This document shows, in pieces, positions 11,924 through 26,082 of a DNA stretch of 64,000 bases. The translations under genes and the position numbers were made by a program. Position 1 is the first letter of the stretch; each line of letters begins with the position of its first letter. The stretch is from Allacma fusca (taxonomy: Eukaryota; Arthropoda; Collembola; Symphypleona; Sminthuridae), in contig OX359246.1 in the NCBI GenBank assembly GCA_947179485.1, forward strand, positions 72,381,508 to 72,445,507, in the 5' to 3' direction. The notes beneath the pieces were generated by a model. It saw nothing but the letters and a program-made list of their open reading frames with translations. It ran no database searches and was not told the DNA's origin.

Positions 11924-14268
11924 CACAATCCTGATGAGTCTACCGGTGTCCAGAGGATAATGAGTCATGCGGCCGTAGAGATGCTGGCTATGATTGATCC
12001 ATGATATATGGTTGAGATGATAAATGGATATTTTCTATTGCTTTTTTTTGTTTTACATTTTTACGTAATATTATTGCAGCATAGTGCGTTTTTGAAGCGT
12101 ACCGGTAATTTGCGTATGAATGCAATTAGTAAATACATAGGCAGGAACTCTGTAACCATTTAATTATTGTTTTTGGTGACATCCGATAAAATAGCACAAG
12201 GCTGTAAAAATCTTGTTCGTAGAATAATTTTATCAATGCAGGTATCAATTTAAAACATGTGTCCCTTCAGGACACACAACGGATCAGGAACAAGGATTAA
12301 CAAACCCAAATCATGTTTTTAAAATGTGGAATTTCTTCAAGTCATATTTAACCATCTTATATCGTACTTATATAAGTACGTCTGTCTGTACATCGCTTGG
12401 TGGAATACCTAACTCCTAGCCGTTTCAAAATGAATCCGGGGAATTGGGATACATCCTGCTTATTCAATACACAAATTTATTTATTTCAGGATGAACATGA
12501 ATTGTCAATTGTCTAATATTGCAGGTTTTCAGCCTAGTCCAGAACAATTAATTATTACTTAATGTTGTAAATGACAAATGTCTAATTGTAAGACGATACT
12601 CATCCAGAGTTCAAGTTGATGCTTTCCTTATATTAAATACATTTACATATGTATTGTTGTGTTTGCTATTATTGTTCGGTTGAAGCTGTCGGAAAATAAA
12701 TTTCCTTGCATTACATATGCAACCATATGGAACTATTTATTCGTTTGCATTTTTTCATCATTTACACTTTCATATTTCGAAATTCGCAACCTTATCCACT
12801 GTTACAATTGTCTTCATTACTGTTGGCATTAATTACTATAACTATACGGAAATATTTATTTTGAAATAATTTATGACTGATTAAAATATTATTTTTTGCC
12901 GGCATACATATATAAATTCATCTAAGGATTAGGCTCAGTATAGAACTAACATTCTTCAACTTTTCCAGGTTTAGCCCTTTGACACGCTGTTTACGTAGAA
13001 ATTACTTATTTATAAAACCTGGGGACCAGAAAACCAATTAAAGCCAAAGGTGAGTTACATGGTTGTGTGCATTGTATGTATATCTTATATGTACATTGTT
13101 CTTTTGATGGTGTTAATAATAGAAACTATTTAAATAGTGAGATGTAATACTAAATGTAGTTATAGTTGTATTAATAAGTGTACATACAGCTACTTGAAGT
13201 AATTACTCAAACGGGATTGTACTCAAAAGGGATTCATTAACATAGTATGTCATTTCAAATATTTTCAGGTTCAGTGTGGCACATCAACTTACAAGATTTC
13301 GTGCCACAAAAATTATATTTTCTCAATTACTTGACTTGTTAAAAACTTATCGAAACTGTACTATTCCCTTCCATATTTTGAAATCCATTTACGCAACATC
13401 GTCACTCATTGTTAAAATTCGGTCACACCGAATCCCCTTTATTCCAATACGACATAACTAATAATTATTCGTTATCGGGTATTGTTCCACTCTCTTAACC
13501 GAGTTCTGTCTCAGTGCATAAGTGGTTCCTTGTGTGTGGTACACAGTACATTGGGTTTAACCAAGCTTCTGGGTGCTGACGAGAGCTAGGATAAGCCTCT
13601 CACTTGCTTTTCAAAGAAAGAAATGAAGGAGTGTCTAATATACTAATACTATCAGGTGTAGAGCGGAGAGTAAAACCCAATTATAAAAAGAATATTGGTT
13701 AGTAAATATCAGTTTTCGCTACATGTAAGTTATATTCAAGTTTGAATTTCGACTAAAAATGTGCGAAAATAGTGTTAAATGTGACAACGCAAATTGTCAG
13801 AAGTAAAAAAGAGTTTGGTTTTACACAAGTATTTGAGCATGACTTATTTCCAATAAATGCACCAGGAAAAGTGTAATATAGTCACAGCTTAAAATCCACT
13901 AAATGTACAAAATCCAAATAGCATTAAATGTTCAAAACAAAGCCAAAACTGCTTTGAAATATCGACATGCAACGTCTGGAAACATGTTTTATACATTCTA
14001 GATTTTCAAAAATTAACTTCCTGAGCCTCGAAAATATATTTTTTCAGTAATTTTTACTGTAGTCAATGCTGGTAAACTTTGATGTAATGATGATTTTTGA
14101 TTTTCAGATTCACTGTCTGAGTTTCTTTAGAAATTACATTGTGGGAAATGAATTTGATTCCATCCTGATGTCACTGTTCGTACACAATGGTAACGATGAA
14201 AGTGGGCTACTTTTCTTGTACGATGAGTAATACAGGATGAAAAACAGATCTAATGAAGTAACAAAACT
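11924..14268. other. Intergenic; 3' UTR of the monooxygenase at its left end
   Basis: An AATAAA at about 12696 could serve as poly(A) signal of the upstream gene. Bases about 12395-12470 repeat the sequence at about 1882-1945 (a CNGGGGNANTGNGACACANCNGCTTAYTCATTC-like block), an old dispersed repeat. I see no gene. Confidence 0.4.
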
Positions 14269-17200
14269 TTAACGAGCAGGAGCATCCCTTCTCGCAGGGT
14301 CTTTAGGTCGAGTCACAGCAGGTACTACATAACAATTAAGTCTATTTGGCAATGACGACCTGCGAGAGGGTGTGGACACAGTTTTAGAAATACCAGCTGG
14401 AGCAATGATAGGTACTTTAGTCTCACTTCCTCGCTTGCTGGATGAAGGTGTTCCTGTTCGATGGGGATGGAGTTCCACTAAAACCTGTCGACATTAACAA
14501 ATGATATTATTTCAAATTATTTTCTACTGAATCAATACGAACAATCTTCCATTTGTGTAGGCACTGCCGTCTATAGTTTTGCAGGGAGTAAGTATGTACA
14601 CGAACCTTACTACCAGTTCTTTTCTTCGGAGACCTTTTCTTGGAAGTCTTGATTATACCGGAGGAAGCGCGAGAAGTTGTGGCAAGAGAAGTTATTCCAC
14701 TGCCAGTAGTAGAAGATGACTTTTTTGGAATAACCTTTTCCTTAACGGCACTAGTATTCAAGCTGCTCACTCTACTTTGGCTATACTCTGGAGAGTGCAA
14801 TAAACGATTGGATATCCAACGTCGCATTCCTTCTAGAGTTTTGAACTCGGTGTAGCTTATCCTTGACCATGGATTGTGCCCAGTCAAGTCAAGAACACTT
14901 TCTGCAAGAGCTCTGCCAGTCTGTATAAAAGAATTTTACTTATTTAAACATAAATACACAATTTAAAATTCCCCAAGACTCGTTAGAAGGCATACGGCAC
15001 TCATAATTACAAAATTCGGCGCAATACTAACCCCTTCAAATAAATCTGGCGTAAACTTGGGCGAATGGTGAATGTTGACTGTAGATGGTGGGTCAACAAA
15101 TCCATAAGAAGGCGGGCGGGACACTATGGGGTTAACCATACGTCCAGTATTGTAGTTACACTCAAGTGTATAGCTCCTGATCAAACTAGTTAATTTGAGG
15201 CAAGCCACACGACCAGAACCCTCTCTGCTTGCTCCATCACGTCGGTCCCTGAGAAAATGTGAAATAAAATAAATAACGCTAATAATTAAAATTAATCACC
15301 AGTACCGCCCACCTAAGACGTTTCAAAACTTTATTCCGAATGCTACAAGACTTGAACGGCTTTGAATATGTTAGTGAACCTGACCCTAACAAAGTATAAG
15401 TATATTACAGCAACACACTCCGACACTCCTAGTATGGCAGCCTTCATATTGTAAACTAACTAGTAATAATAATAATAATGTGTTTATTCAGATCGATTTA
15501 GCTATAAGCTCTTACAACCTCATTTGGAATCTTCATTTGTTTAGAAATTATGTAAATAAAATAAATAAAAGTATAGGTTAAAAATAGTCAAGTGTAAACT
15601 AACTAGTAACATACATACATAGTTTCCCACAACTGAAATTTGTACTTACTTCATATTCATGAGTCTTTCGGTGAAATTGCACGCTGGGAAATCGAAATGT
15701 GGGCAATTCATGGCCATCAACCTCGGAAGAAGCATACACTCGGCTTGAGTAGCCACGTCTGGGAAATGATTACCATACATGAAAATACCTAGAGAAGAAA
15801 CGAAACGACAATAATTAGTTTCTGACTTCTCATCCACGAAAATGCTTTTATTTATTTGAGTTTTAACCCAAAATTAAAATTCTTTGAGACCTCACTTAAT
15901 TCGCACCAAAAAGAAATTACTCTTAATCTAATGACACCACTAAATATCTTGAAACGTACATTAAAAATGAGAGAGCGGTAATAAATAGAAATGCTCTACC
16001 GTCTGATTTCCATATTAATGAAGCGAACTTTAAAATTTTAAATGCTAAAAAAAGAAAAAATTAGCACACAGTATAGCCTTTTCTGAATTCTATGATCCGT
16101 CAAACTGGTAAAAGAAAAGTCATGTTAGAATTTTTCAGGTGCTCCCTATTTTTTCTAACCCACATTAGATAACCTAAAAATTAATGCGAAAGTTGTCACC
16201 TTACCCCGTTTAGTAGCATGACCATGTATATCAATATATAGAAATACTCCAGATGGTGATTCACTTAAACGATTTAGGGTCTTGCAGGTATTTCTACTAC
16301 TACTTGTAGGCGAACCAAAACAGTCCCTTTGGAAGGTCTTCTCTCTCAGTTTTAACTCTGGTGACCTCATTCTTTTCCGAACAGCCAGACCGAACATTTC
16401 TACATCCAATTTTCCCTTAGATGATTTTTTCCTAAGCTCTTTTTTCTTCTTCGGCAACGGCACGGATGGCCCGGCCTCCTCTTTCTTTTCACTAGAATAT
16501 TTGAAAGATGAATTTTAATGTGTCAATTTCATTTTGCCATTAGATATACAGCAGCGCATTCCTCCAAGCACCTATATTTCCATCATTAACTTAAACGCTG
16601 AATAATTAAAATATAAATATAATACAGCCACTCCAACGCCACCTTCTAACTTTAATAATATGCGATATAGAGGAGCTAATATTAACGCATGGTAAAAGTA
16701 TCCCAATGATGTAAATTGTAAGTACCTCAAAACAGATTTACATGGCGATGACACCGGCTGAATTGGACTAGTAGCACCAAAAGAATCAGAGTTGACCACG
16801 TCGCTTGTGTACAACACCGAGTCCTCGTCACATGCCTCAAAAGCACACTGGTGACTTTCCGTGTCCATGTCGACGTTCTCCATGGTGACGGTCTCTATTT
16901 CCCCATCGTGAGGCACAACAGCCAGTTCATTTTCTATCATAATAATTGCAGACTCTTCCACCTGCAAACTGACAGACGACGAAGACCCGGCCACAGCGCT
17001 TTCTTTAATAAGCAAATCCTGAGAAGATTTCTTTCTTGTCTCAGCTTTCACACGGCTCTTTCGTCGCTTCTTATTTTTCTTATCATCACCTTTACAGTTA
17101 CCTAAGTCGTACGGAGATATGGTACAGCCCGCGCATAAACTGTTTGAGTCACTTAGCACAAATGTGTATTTACTAGAAGAACTTATTGACATACTGTTTT

Positions 17201-18998
17201 TGGTACTCTCGCCAGAAGAGGAGCTAACAACAGAATCCAGAGAAGAATTAGTTAGTCTAGATTCAGAACCGTCCAAACTGCATGCAATAGCATCATTAGT
17301 CAGGCCACTATCGCTGCTTGAAATTTTTGAGGTTGAACACTCTTGAGTTGAAAAGATATCGGTTGGAAGAGGATCATCCGCTGTTGTTGACTGTGGAACA
17401 TTGGTTTTCCCTTCGGTATCAAAGACCTTACCAGGAGGATTTTCTGTCTCAGATTGGTCTTCGGGATATTCATAGTCATCTGGAACATCATGGCCGTGAT
17501 GGTAGTACAGCAGAAGTTTTCGAGCGGCATAAATGGACGGGTGGAGGGTAGGGGAAGGATTCAGGTACACACGGTTAAGATTAACTCCGCGAGGATCTGT
17601 TCGGTAGTGACCACGGGCAACTCCATCGGGATTTAGCATTGGGATGAATTTAAATACAAATAAACGCCGAAGAAGAATTGCTCGAGGATCGTGCCTTTCT
17701 AGTACGAATTTAAAAAACCCGTTTAAAACGAATGTTGAGGGGGTTTCTCCGGGATGAACTCTGGCACTCACAAAAACCACTTTCTTAAAAGGGAATCGGA
17801 AAGGTCGGGGGTAACTACTGTCCGGGAAAAGATTTAACAAGCGCTCCTCTCTCTCTGCTGACATCCCATAGAGAGAAGTGACCGTTATCAGATCTATATT
17901 CCTTCCTTCTAACGAGTAACATGCGCATTCGCGATAGTAATAAATTTCATCTTCTGAAGGAAGTGCAGCAGAGACAAGGCTACGCTCAGCGTCTTGAGGC
18001 AATGGTGTTTTAATCCGGTCAAAGCAAAAATCCGGAGGGATGGGATGCGCAAAAATTTCGTCCAGACGGGAGAGCCATTCCCGGAGTTCTGCATAAGAGA
18101 AGGGATAGGAAAAGGCTATGTACAAAGTGGATTTCTTAGGATCTTCTGGAAGACGCTGACGGAAACTGATGCTACAGATGTGGTCCAACGTTTCCTGCAT
18201 GAAATATCCCATTTTGATATTTTACAACATTTGTGCGTAGTAATTCAAGAAACTCAGGAAATAAACAATATTTCCGAACAATTATCATAATTTTCAGGCA
18301 AAGGATTACATTCACTATGAGGCGATCAGGAACCCGTTCCCAGTGAGGTCGCTCCGGAAGAATGCGAAATACCGGCTGCATGCCTTGGTGAAATAGCTTC
18401 ACTTGCTTGTTCAGATTAAGAATGTTCAGCTTGAGATTCGCCAAGGGTTTCCCACCTTCAAGTAAGATGTACAACAAGAGCATTAATTTCCATTTCAAAT
18501 ACTGATTGTGAGCTTTACATGCACTCTGCTTTCGCCAGAATACAAATCAACTCTCAACGACTCAACCCAAACTTGATCTCAACTTAATTGCACAGTGAAA
18601 GGTCAAGGAGTCCATGACAATAACAGTACCTCGTATTCCGAAGTGAAACCACGTTCGGTTCCCATTCTCATAAGGAGTCCCATAACAATCCGGTCTCGTC
18701 CAGAGGTTGACTTCATAATCTAAGTGGTTCATTCAAAAAATTCAAAATTAGACAATAGATCGAACCCAACTCAACACTCAAAGTTAGCATCAAAATTCAA
18801 ACATTGTCATTTCAAAACTAAATAAATATTGCCTCAATTTATACAATTCATTTATATCATGTGTTTGAACCGTGTCAATGTGCACTAACCAATTCCATGT
18901 CCAGCTCCAGGTCGGCATTTATCCAGCAGCTCAATTTTATGAAAGTTGCCCGAATCGAAATTGGATATGAATCTGAACGGTCCGCAATTGGAGACCAT
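14269..18998 (-). CDS. AGBL5: Cytosolic carboxypeptidase (CCP5/AGBL5-like tubulin deglutamylase)
   Basis: Nine exons in phase on the minus strand: 18890-18998, 18630-18719, 18316-18455, 16726-18194, 16205-16491, 15650-15788, 15032-15248, 14606-14920, 14269-14484, giving about 993 residues. The N-terminal CCP domain has the WTRPDC and [10 protein letters not shown] blocks and NILNLNKQ. The M14 peptidase domain shows the zinc pair HPGE (VHPGETPS), [21 protein letters not shown], the third ligand in YIDIHGH, and the catalytic Glu in [12 protein letters not shown] long Ser/Glu-rich, Lys-rich disordered insert (about 330 residues) separates HPGE from HGH; an insert at this place is usual in CCP5. 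CCP5 enzymes remove branch-point glutamates from tubulin in the cytoplasm. The last exon boundary (donor after 14606) is my choice; reading through would end at 14507 instead. Confidence 0.92.
15440..15600. repeat. AT-rich microsatellite and repeat debris in a CCP5 intron
   Basis: An (AAT)n-like run precedes a TGTGTTTATTCAG sequence resembling a LINE 3' tail. There is no coding content. Confidence 0.3.
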
Positions 18999-20047
18999 GG
19001 CGTTCCGGGAAATATTTACTTTCAACTCTGAATGGAACTCGGTATTCATTAAATACGCTCACTTTTTATTAAAATTTGGATAACACATTTGATATGAAGT
19101 TTTTCATCAAATGATTCAAAATTAAATTAATTATTTCCATCGACTTTCCCCCTTACTTATTAATAGGGAATTAAATTAAACCCAAACAGATCGTACGGTA
19201 TTAATTGCACATCAATGTCTACATAAAAACTCAAGAACATCAAAATAACATGATAATTTATTTGTTTGGAAATTGAAATAGCAAAAGTGTGTGATTATTT
19301 ATTTCTAATAATTCCTTAGTTGTCTGTATTCGATATCAAGATCAGGAGATTTACAGATCTTCTGTGTGTTATTGACTAAAAAAGCTTAATCGGGATTCAG
19401 TGTCCGAGCATCATCTATCTACTCTACAAACATGGAGCTGAGGGAATTCAATACTCTCAAATTAATTGTACAACAATATTTTCCTGGAGTCAAATAAAGT
19501 GTGAGGTAATTTTATAAAATCATGAAAATATCTCAATGAGCTTAAAATCAAAAAAATAACTTTCGTGCACATTTTGGTTCCCAATCAACCCGTCCTCGTA
19601 GTTGAGACAATTCCTGATGAAATAAACACAACATGAGAAGAGTAGTCATGAAATTTTAAAAAAAAAGTGACAATAAGTTCCACAAAAGTGAACACAATTT
19701 GAGATCTTTGAGAAATATCCGCATCCACGACAGAGCATGGGAGTTAAATTAATATTGTCAGTCCGATTAACCCTCACTTTAAACACTACATCACACAAAT
19801 ACACAAGAATTATTTTTATTTTTTGGGCTGTCACAGATTTTCAAATTGAAATTAACTTTCACTTTAGTCAACTCAGATTGTCATGTGATGGGATTTCTCT
19901 TGTTCTTCTGAAGACACGACATACTTCCTACAGATGACTCGTCAAGTCTAGGGATAAGGATTATTACGGAGGGCAGTGTTGAGCACGCTCTATTCCATCA
20001 ACGGAATCATTTAAGATACGACGAACCAAACAATGGCCGTGTTTGTG
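18999..20047. other. Intergenic, upstream of the carboxypeptidase gene
   Basis: AT-rich DNA. It probably contains the CCP5 promoter on the minus strand, but no motif can be assigned. Confidence 0.4.
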
Positions 20048-20055
20048 CGAGGGAC

Positions 20056-20905
20056 CAAAGGTGGGCAACTGGTTTTCCTCGCCTGAAACCTTACCTCTGC
20101 AATGTAATCTCGATTGTCCTTCCTAATACCCTTCCTAAACCGGACTTTTGCTGATTTCCTTTTTCCTAAAAATGGGCAAATAATTGCCCTTCCTATTTCC
20201 TTGTCAGATTATTAAATTGCCTAGTAGGGCCTAAAATGCCTAGTTCAGTCTGAATTGCCTTTGTTCAGCCTTAAAGTTGGTTGGGTCAAAATTGTACATT
20301 TCTTTACGAATAGCGTTGAGAAACAATATGCATTAACATAAGCGGGTAAATATGATAATTGTCATCATTTAAAATGTATATTGTTAGACGAACACATGAT
20401 AAGTTCCAAGTTTGGATTGATTTTCTGTAAGATATATTTTAACGTTAGGAGCATTCAGATTATTAATGTACTAAAAATAAACCCTGTTGACAGCACACCA
20501 TGAAATCTACGGAAACACCGAATCTAGACGTCTAACTATTAGTGGGGTCCATGTGGGTGGAATTTCTTCACAGTTTGTTTTTGACGATGTCGTTTATTCA
20601 ACGTTATACGGACCAATGCAAATAACTAGCAGAAATCATACAAACCAGTTTCATCTCTTGCCGCTGGTTGGCATAAAATATATGTCTTCCCGGTAGTCCT
20701 TCCTCGGATCCTTCCAATTCCCTCGCCCTTCCTATGAACTTGCCTATTATTTTACATATTCTCAGCCTTCCTATTCTATTTCCTAGTTTTGACATAAATT
20801 CTACAACCTTCCTAGTTCCTTTCCTAAAAACCTATCCGTTTTGCTTTCCTTCCTTCCTAGTTGCCTATTTACAAGGCCTAGTTTCAGGCGAGGTGCCCAC
20901 CTTTG
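20056..20905. mobile_element. hAT-type element filled with TTCCTA words
   Basis: The inverted ends CAAAGGTGGGCA and TGCCCACCTTTG are flanked by a perfect 8-bp duplication CGAGGGAC (20048-20055 and 20906-20913). CTCGCCTGAAAC near the left end is mirrored by GTTTCAGGCGAG near the right end. Arrays of CCTTCCTA/TTGCCTA words fill 20100-20270 and 20690-20880, with a unique core of about 400 bp. No transposase is encoded. Such CAAAGGTGGGCA-type ends are common in hAT elements. Confidence 0.92.
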
Positions 20906-20917
20906 CGAGGGACTTTA

Positions 20918-21245
20918 GAAATACAATAATAACAATACTAAAAAAAGCAATAACAATAATACCAATAAAAAAAGTAATAACAATAATAAAATAATAATAA
21001 AAAAAGTAATAACAATAATAAAATAATAATAAAATGAATAATAAAAATAATAGTAATAAAAAATGAATAATAATAAAAATAATTAAAAAAAGAATAAAAA
21101 CAATAATAAAAATCATTGAAAAAGAATAAAAATAACAAGAAAAATCATTAAAAAAGAATAAAACTAACAAGAAAAATCACTAAAAAAAGTAAAAATAACA
21201 AGAAAAACCACTAAAAAAGTAAAAATAACAAGAAAAATGAAAAAC
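20918..21245. repeat. AAT/AATAA-rich low-complexity tract
   Basis: Almost pure A/T with irregular AATAATAAAAA units and scattered CAAGAAAA. It begins a few bases after the right target duplication of the element ending at 20905. The apparent Ile/Phe/Tyr-rich ORFs here are artefacts of this composition. Confidence 0.85.
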
Positions 21246-24214
21246 AATGATTTTTATTTTACATTTGAACGAGTTATTCAGACCAGTTGCGATACCTTGT
21301 CCCAATGTTTTACTAAAAACAAAACCGCCAAGTTAAGCAAATATATATGAAGACGGGAAATGCGTATTCGTAAAAGTCCATTGTGCAAGATTTTATTAGA
21401 GAAAAGGAAATCTTTTAAATTTTACATGAATACGAGTTATAAACTCGCAAAATGTTTAAATTGAATAGTAGCACGGAATATTGTCAGACAATTGAAAGAA
21501 TTTCAGGAACAACGCCCTTACAAAACAGGATTTTTGGGGAAATGGACGCTACTCCGTTTTGCATCTTATATATTATTCTTATGGATAATGTTGTTTCACG
21601 AAATGGCAAAATTCTAAAGATCAAATGTCAATTGGACTGCTTAAATCAAATATATTCGATCTATTGCATTCTTCATGTATTCTAACGTATAATTCATTAT
21701 TGCAATTTTTGCATTTAATACTTAAAGCCAAATTTATGTTTTAGCTAGGGTTTTTAAAGTGTTGAGATGAAAATTATTTTTCTTATAGTTACAAATGCGC
21801 TTAAGCTTGTTTTGTTTCTTCAGTGATGGGAAATTGTGAGTAGACAATCAAAATGGACTGGGTGCAGCACCAGCGTTGATTATTAAAAATAGTTGGATCG
21901 TCATGGAGTTTCACTACAAGCAAAATAGACTAAAAGTGCTTTAAGAATAATTAAAGTCAACCAAAATAAAGCAATAATAAGATCTAACGCTGGGTAATTT
22001 CAGACTAACATACTCCACGAAATCTAGCCATCACTGGCAGCGTTTGTTTACATTTACGTATATGGGAAGGGTCATGTGTATACTGGATGCGTAAATACTG
22101 CGTACTATATACTGTCATTATGTGCTATAAACAGTTCTTACGGCTCAATAATCCTTTACAAGTTATGAGCACAAATAAATGAATGTTTTTTCAAAAGCTA
22201 AAATCTGACAATACATTTCAAATCACAAAGGGTAGAACGAGCCCCAACGTAACAAATGCCTACTCGACGGCTCAGAAAAAAACTGAATACCAATAAATCC
22301 GTTAACTATGATCTAACATTTGTATCAGATGATCAACAAACAAGATGAATATTATTAAATTAATGTTATTATTTCTTTTTAAATTCATAGGATTCTGCCT
22401 ATAATAAGGTAATGTACCCCTGTCACAAGTTTGAGCTGTCTGCTGACATTTGTTCAGGAGTTCACGCACAGACAGACAAGCAGACAAACAGACACGAGAA
22501 CAATCCCAATTGGGAGCTTCGCTTCACTTCCCCTCTAGGAAAGTAGGAGCAGAGCTAGATCCAATGCTGTACATAGCAGGCGGATGGATTATAGAACCAA
22601 ATTAGAAGAGCTGGAACTTCTACTTGCTATAGGCGCGTAGTATAGGAGGAAATAAGTCAACCATCCACCCACATCCAGCACTGTTGCTTGCGTTAACATT
22701 CATATTACTTAAATGCTCTTGCAAAACAGCAGTTAGACAGTCCCAGTCACTTGGAACGTACGCAGCAGTGTTGTTGTTGTATTTGCGGTGGAGGGTGTTA
22801 CGAAACAGTGGTCATAATTTCCGTCCCAATTTTGAAGGTAATTTTTTAGCAGACATTTTTAATTATGTAAGTTTTTAGGAATGGGTCCGAAATCACATAA
22901 AAATTACACCCAAGTTGGATACTGGGATTTAATATTATATTGTGTAAGTTAATTTTTTTGACAATTATATATTAACATTCATTTTGGGTAGATGTATTTA
23001 TTTGTTTGTGTAAGCACTATAATTAATTATTTTAATTATTTTAATTTTTTGGGATTCCAGGAATAATAAGATGTAACAACGGGATAATAGTACACAATAC
23101 GTGGTTTTGTCACGTTTCACATTTCAGACAAATTCAAATATTTATTTCATTATAGAAATTCATGGTAGTAATATTATTTTAGATCATGAAACATTGTAAT
23201 TTCGTTATGAGAAATGGGAAATATGAAGTAGAGAAAAAGTTATGGATCAGCTGATGCAATAATAAGTTGGTGCATGAGCTGAGTATATACATATGGCGTA
23301 TTGTTATCATTACTGTTTTTCATTATGAGGTCTTAAGATTGAAGGTCATTGTTGTTTACTTTCATTATTTATGTGTAGGTATATGGCTTTATGGGAAACT
23401 TACGAATAGGAAATATTGGACAGTTGACAGATGTTTGGAGCGTAATTTTTGTTTGCTGTACATCGGTTTTTGAATGTATTGCCCGTTATTTGTAATCCGG
23501 AGCTGTCATTTCCTCACAGAATTATGTATTCAAGTGACGGGAGACTTTCTTCCGTTTGTCGAGGATTTTTAATGCTTCCTAAAAAGAATTTAGAAAAATT
23601 GTAGATGAGATACTCGAAGAATTTCGAGGATCTCATCGTTTGGTCGTCCAAATATGGAATAATAATAATGGTTTCATAAGGGATTGATATGCTTAATAAA
23701 ATAGGACATGGGAAGGTTTACAAATAATAAAATATTAATTGAACTTTAACTTTTAAGTTATTGTTGTGATTAGCTGGGTGCAGGGAAATGCAAAGGACCG
23801 TTTGTGATGCTGTTAAGCCCGTCGATTTCAATGTCAACAACTTTCTAGATTAGCAAACTGTTATCACAGATTGGAGGGTAATTGTATCGGAGGAGAGTAG
23901 GCACAATATGCTGAACTGGATGGAACTCGCTAGATAGTGTTATTTTTCTCCTTTATCATTTGTTGACCTATACTGTGTGAATTTTAGAAACTGGTTTAGA
24001 CTTTTGGATGTGTAGCGTTCCACGTGTGAATTGGAGATAAATACATGATTTTGTGGAATATGGTTTTAGGCTCGAGGGCTGTGTAAGGTGTTAGTTTTGG
24101 TACAGTTAAAGCATGAATCCAGTTGAGTTAACATACTGTTGTTTAGTTGCTAATTTATACCCTTCTTGTTTAGTAAATTGTCCTTATTATACTTCATCTG
24201 ATTATTGTTTGCAG
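21246..24214. other. Intergenic and upstream region of the Mlx-like gene
   Basis: No gene recognised. The 5' exon(s) of the Mlx-like gene must lie here or further left, because the first exon found (24215) needs one base from an upstream exon. I could not choose a convincing ATG exon. A CAGACAGA-like run lies at about 22460-22500. Confidence 0.4.
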
Positions 24215-25561
24215 AATATTCGTTCAAGCTGGAACCTTTAAGCCCTTCCGAAAAGGAGCAGTCGTATTCCTTCTCAAGATCAAGATGTAGCAGTACAGGA
24301 TCCATTAACACACTATCCTCGTCTGCTCATAACAGCGGTAAATAATTTTATTTAATTGTCTGTGTAATGTCCACCGTTGTGTGTATATTTTTAATGTTGA
24401 AGGAGCTTCGTAGGAGCTTTATAATCGTATCTGAGAATAGAGGTGCTTGTTTGTTTGTGGTTTTTAAGATTTTCCTGTTCAATTTTTTAGAAAGTATGTC
24501 TGTTGTAGCATTAGCATGTATTCTACAAATAATTAATGTGCATTTGAAATTTGAAACTAGCAGACGATGACGACGATAGTGATGGGAAGTCTAGTGTGAG
24601 CTATAAGGAACGAAGGCGGGAAGCACACACGCAAGCTGAGCAGAAGAGACGAGATGCGATCAAGAAAGGTTACGACTGGCTCCAGGAACTGGTCCCCATG
24701 TGTCAACAGAATGACTCATTGAGTGGCTACAAGCTGAGCAAAGCAACCGTTCTTCAAAAATCTATTGACTATATTCAAGTAATTTAATTTGTATTTATTT
24801 TGTTGAAGTCATTGGATGATATGTTACATTTCGGTTATGCCAAGTGTTATCTGTTGTGGTTGGTTGTGGAATTTTTAATTATTACTCCGTTTAAATTTTA
24901 AACTTTTGAAGCTAATTTTGGTATTTTCTTGTTCTTTTTAGTATTTGCTCCAGCAAAAAAAGAAGCAAGAAGATGAGTTGGCAGCTTTGAGGAAGGAAGT
25001 CGTGGCTCTGCAAATCATGAAAGTCAATTACGAGCAGATTGTTAAAGCTCATCAAAATCAGCCTGGAAATGCAGCTCTGCAAGTTTCCGACGAAGTTAAA
25101 TTCCAAGTTGTAAGTTGATTTTGATCGTCAGATTAAAGATCTTATTAGGCTATAATATAGCTTCAGGATAATTATTATTTATAGGTACTGCGGTGTACAT
25201 GTGTGATCTTATTTTGAAATTCAGTTTCAAGCCATCATGGATACTTTGTTCCATTCCTTCAATTGTGGATTGAGCGTGACAAACTTTACGGAACTCTCTG
25301 CTGGAGTCTTCAGCTGGTTGGAAGAACATTGTAAACCGCAGGTAAGCAACTTAAGTGTGAACAATTTATTTCAAAAATTGTTTAGTAGGGAAAATACGTA
25401 CTGCTAAAAGCGAATATTTCGTACTTAATAGAATTTTATTTAGGACCTGTGAAGTGATCATAGTATTGTATAAATATCTACGCCTTACGTTTTTCCAGAC
25501 TTTGCGTGACATGGTGGTCTCCATACTTCAGCAGCTCAAGAATCAAATGGGTCCAGGATGA
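24215..25561 (+). CDS. Mlx/Bigmax-like bHLH-leucine-zipper transcription factor (5' exon missing)
   Basis: Five exons in phase: 24215-24337, 24561-24778, 24942-25109, 25225-25341, 25499-25561 (stop TGA). An acidic stretch (DDDDDSDG) precedes the basic region KERRREAHTQAEQKRRDAIKKG, whose H, E and R positions fit E-box recognition. Helix 1, a loop and helix 2 (KATVLQKSIDYIQYLLQQ) run into a zipper (KKKQEDELAALRKEV) and then the C-terminal extension with a LFHSFNCG block typical of Mlx. Mlx partners Mondo/ChREBP-type proteins to control sugar-responsive transcription in the nucleus. The start codon is not identified: exon 1 lies upstream. Confidence 0.88.
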
Positions 25562-26082
25562 GTTTATCCAGAATTCGGCAGCCAGGGAATTAAGTCAACA
25601 AAATATAATCTGCTCCAATCGTATATTGCATAACATAGACAAATCAAGTCAAAGAAGTAGAACAAAACTATTTTGATGTTTCAATGACAAATCATGTCAA
25701 ATCAACTTAACTCTTGAATCAATCACTGTTTAATTTTTAAAATAGAATCATTTGAAACTGGCCAGTTTATTTTGCAAGGTATAGCTTATATTGATTACAA
25801 TGCTCATTACTTTAACGTTTAGAAGGGATTTCATTAAAATACATTCGCAGTACTATTTTGCCATATTGTTGTACAAGTTATGATTTTATCTTGACAAGTA
25901 AAGTAGAGTTTTATGTAATTACTTATTGTTAGATGTTAGATCCCTTACTGTGTAGTACTACAATATGTACGTCTGTATTTACGAAATAAGGACGTTCGCA
26001 CACATCAAGATTGTAAAGCTGTAAGTACCTGTTAGCAGTATTTTAACAGTTTGTATATTGTTGCTTGAGAACATATACATTT
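25562..26082. other. Convergent 3' UTRs of the Mlx-like and SDR genes
   Basis: A 520-bp gap between two convergent stop codons. It is AT-rich and has no other feature. Confidence 0.5.

Noticed and set aside
20865-21170. Ile/Phe/Tyr-rich membrane protein ORFs
   Set aside because: Direct product of the AAT/AATAA tract, not a gene.
22684-22878. Candidate first exon of the Mlx-like gene
   Set aside because: Sequence has no acidic Mlx-like N-terminus and no donor in the needed phase.
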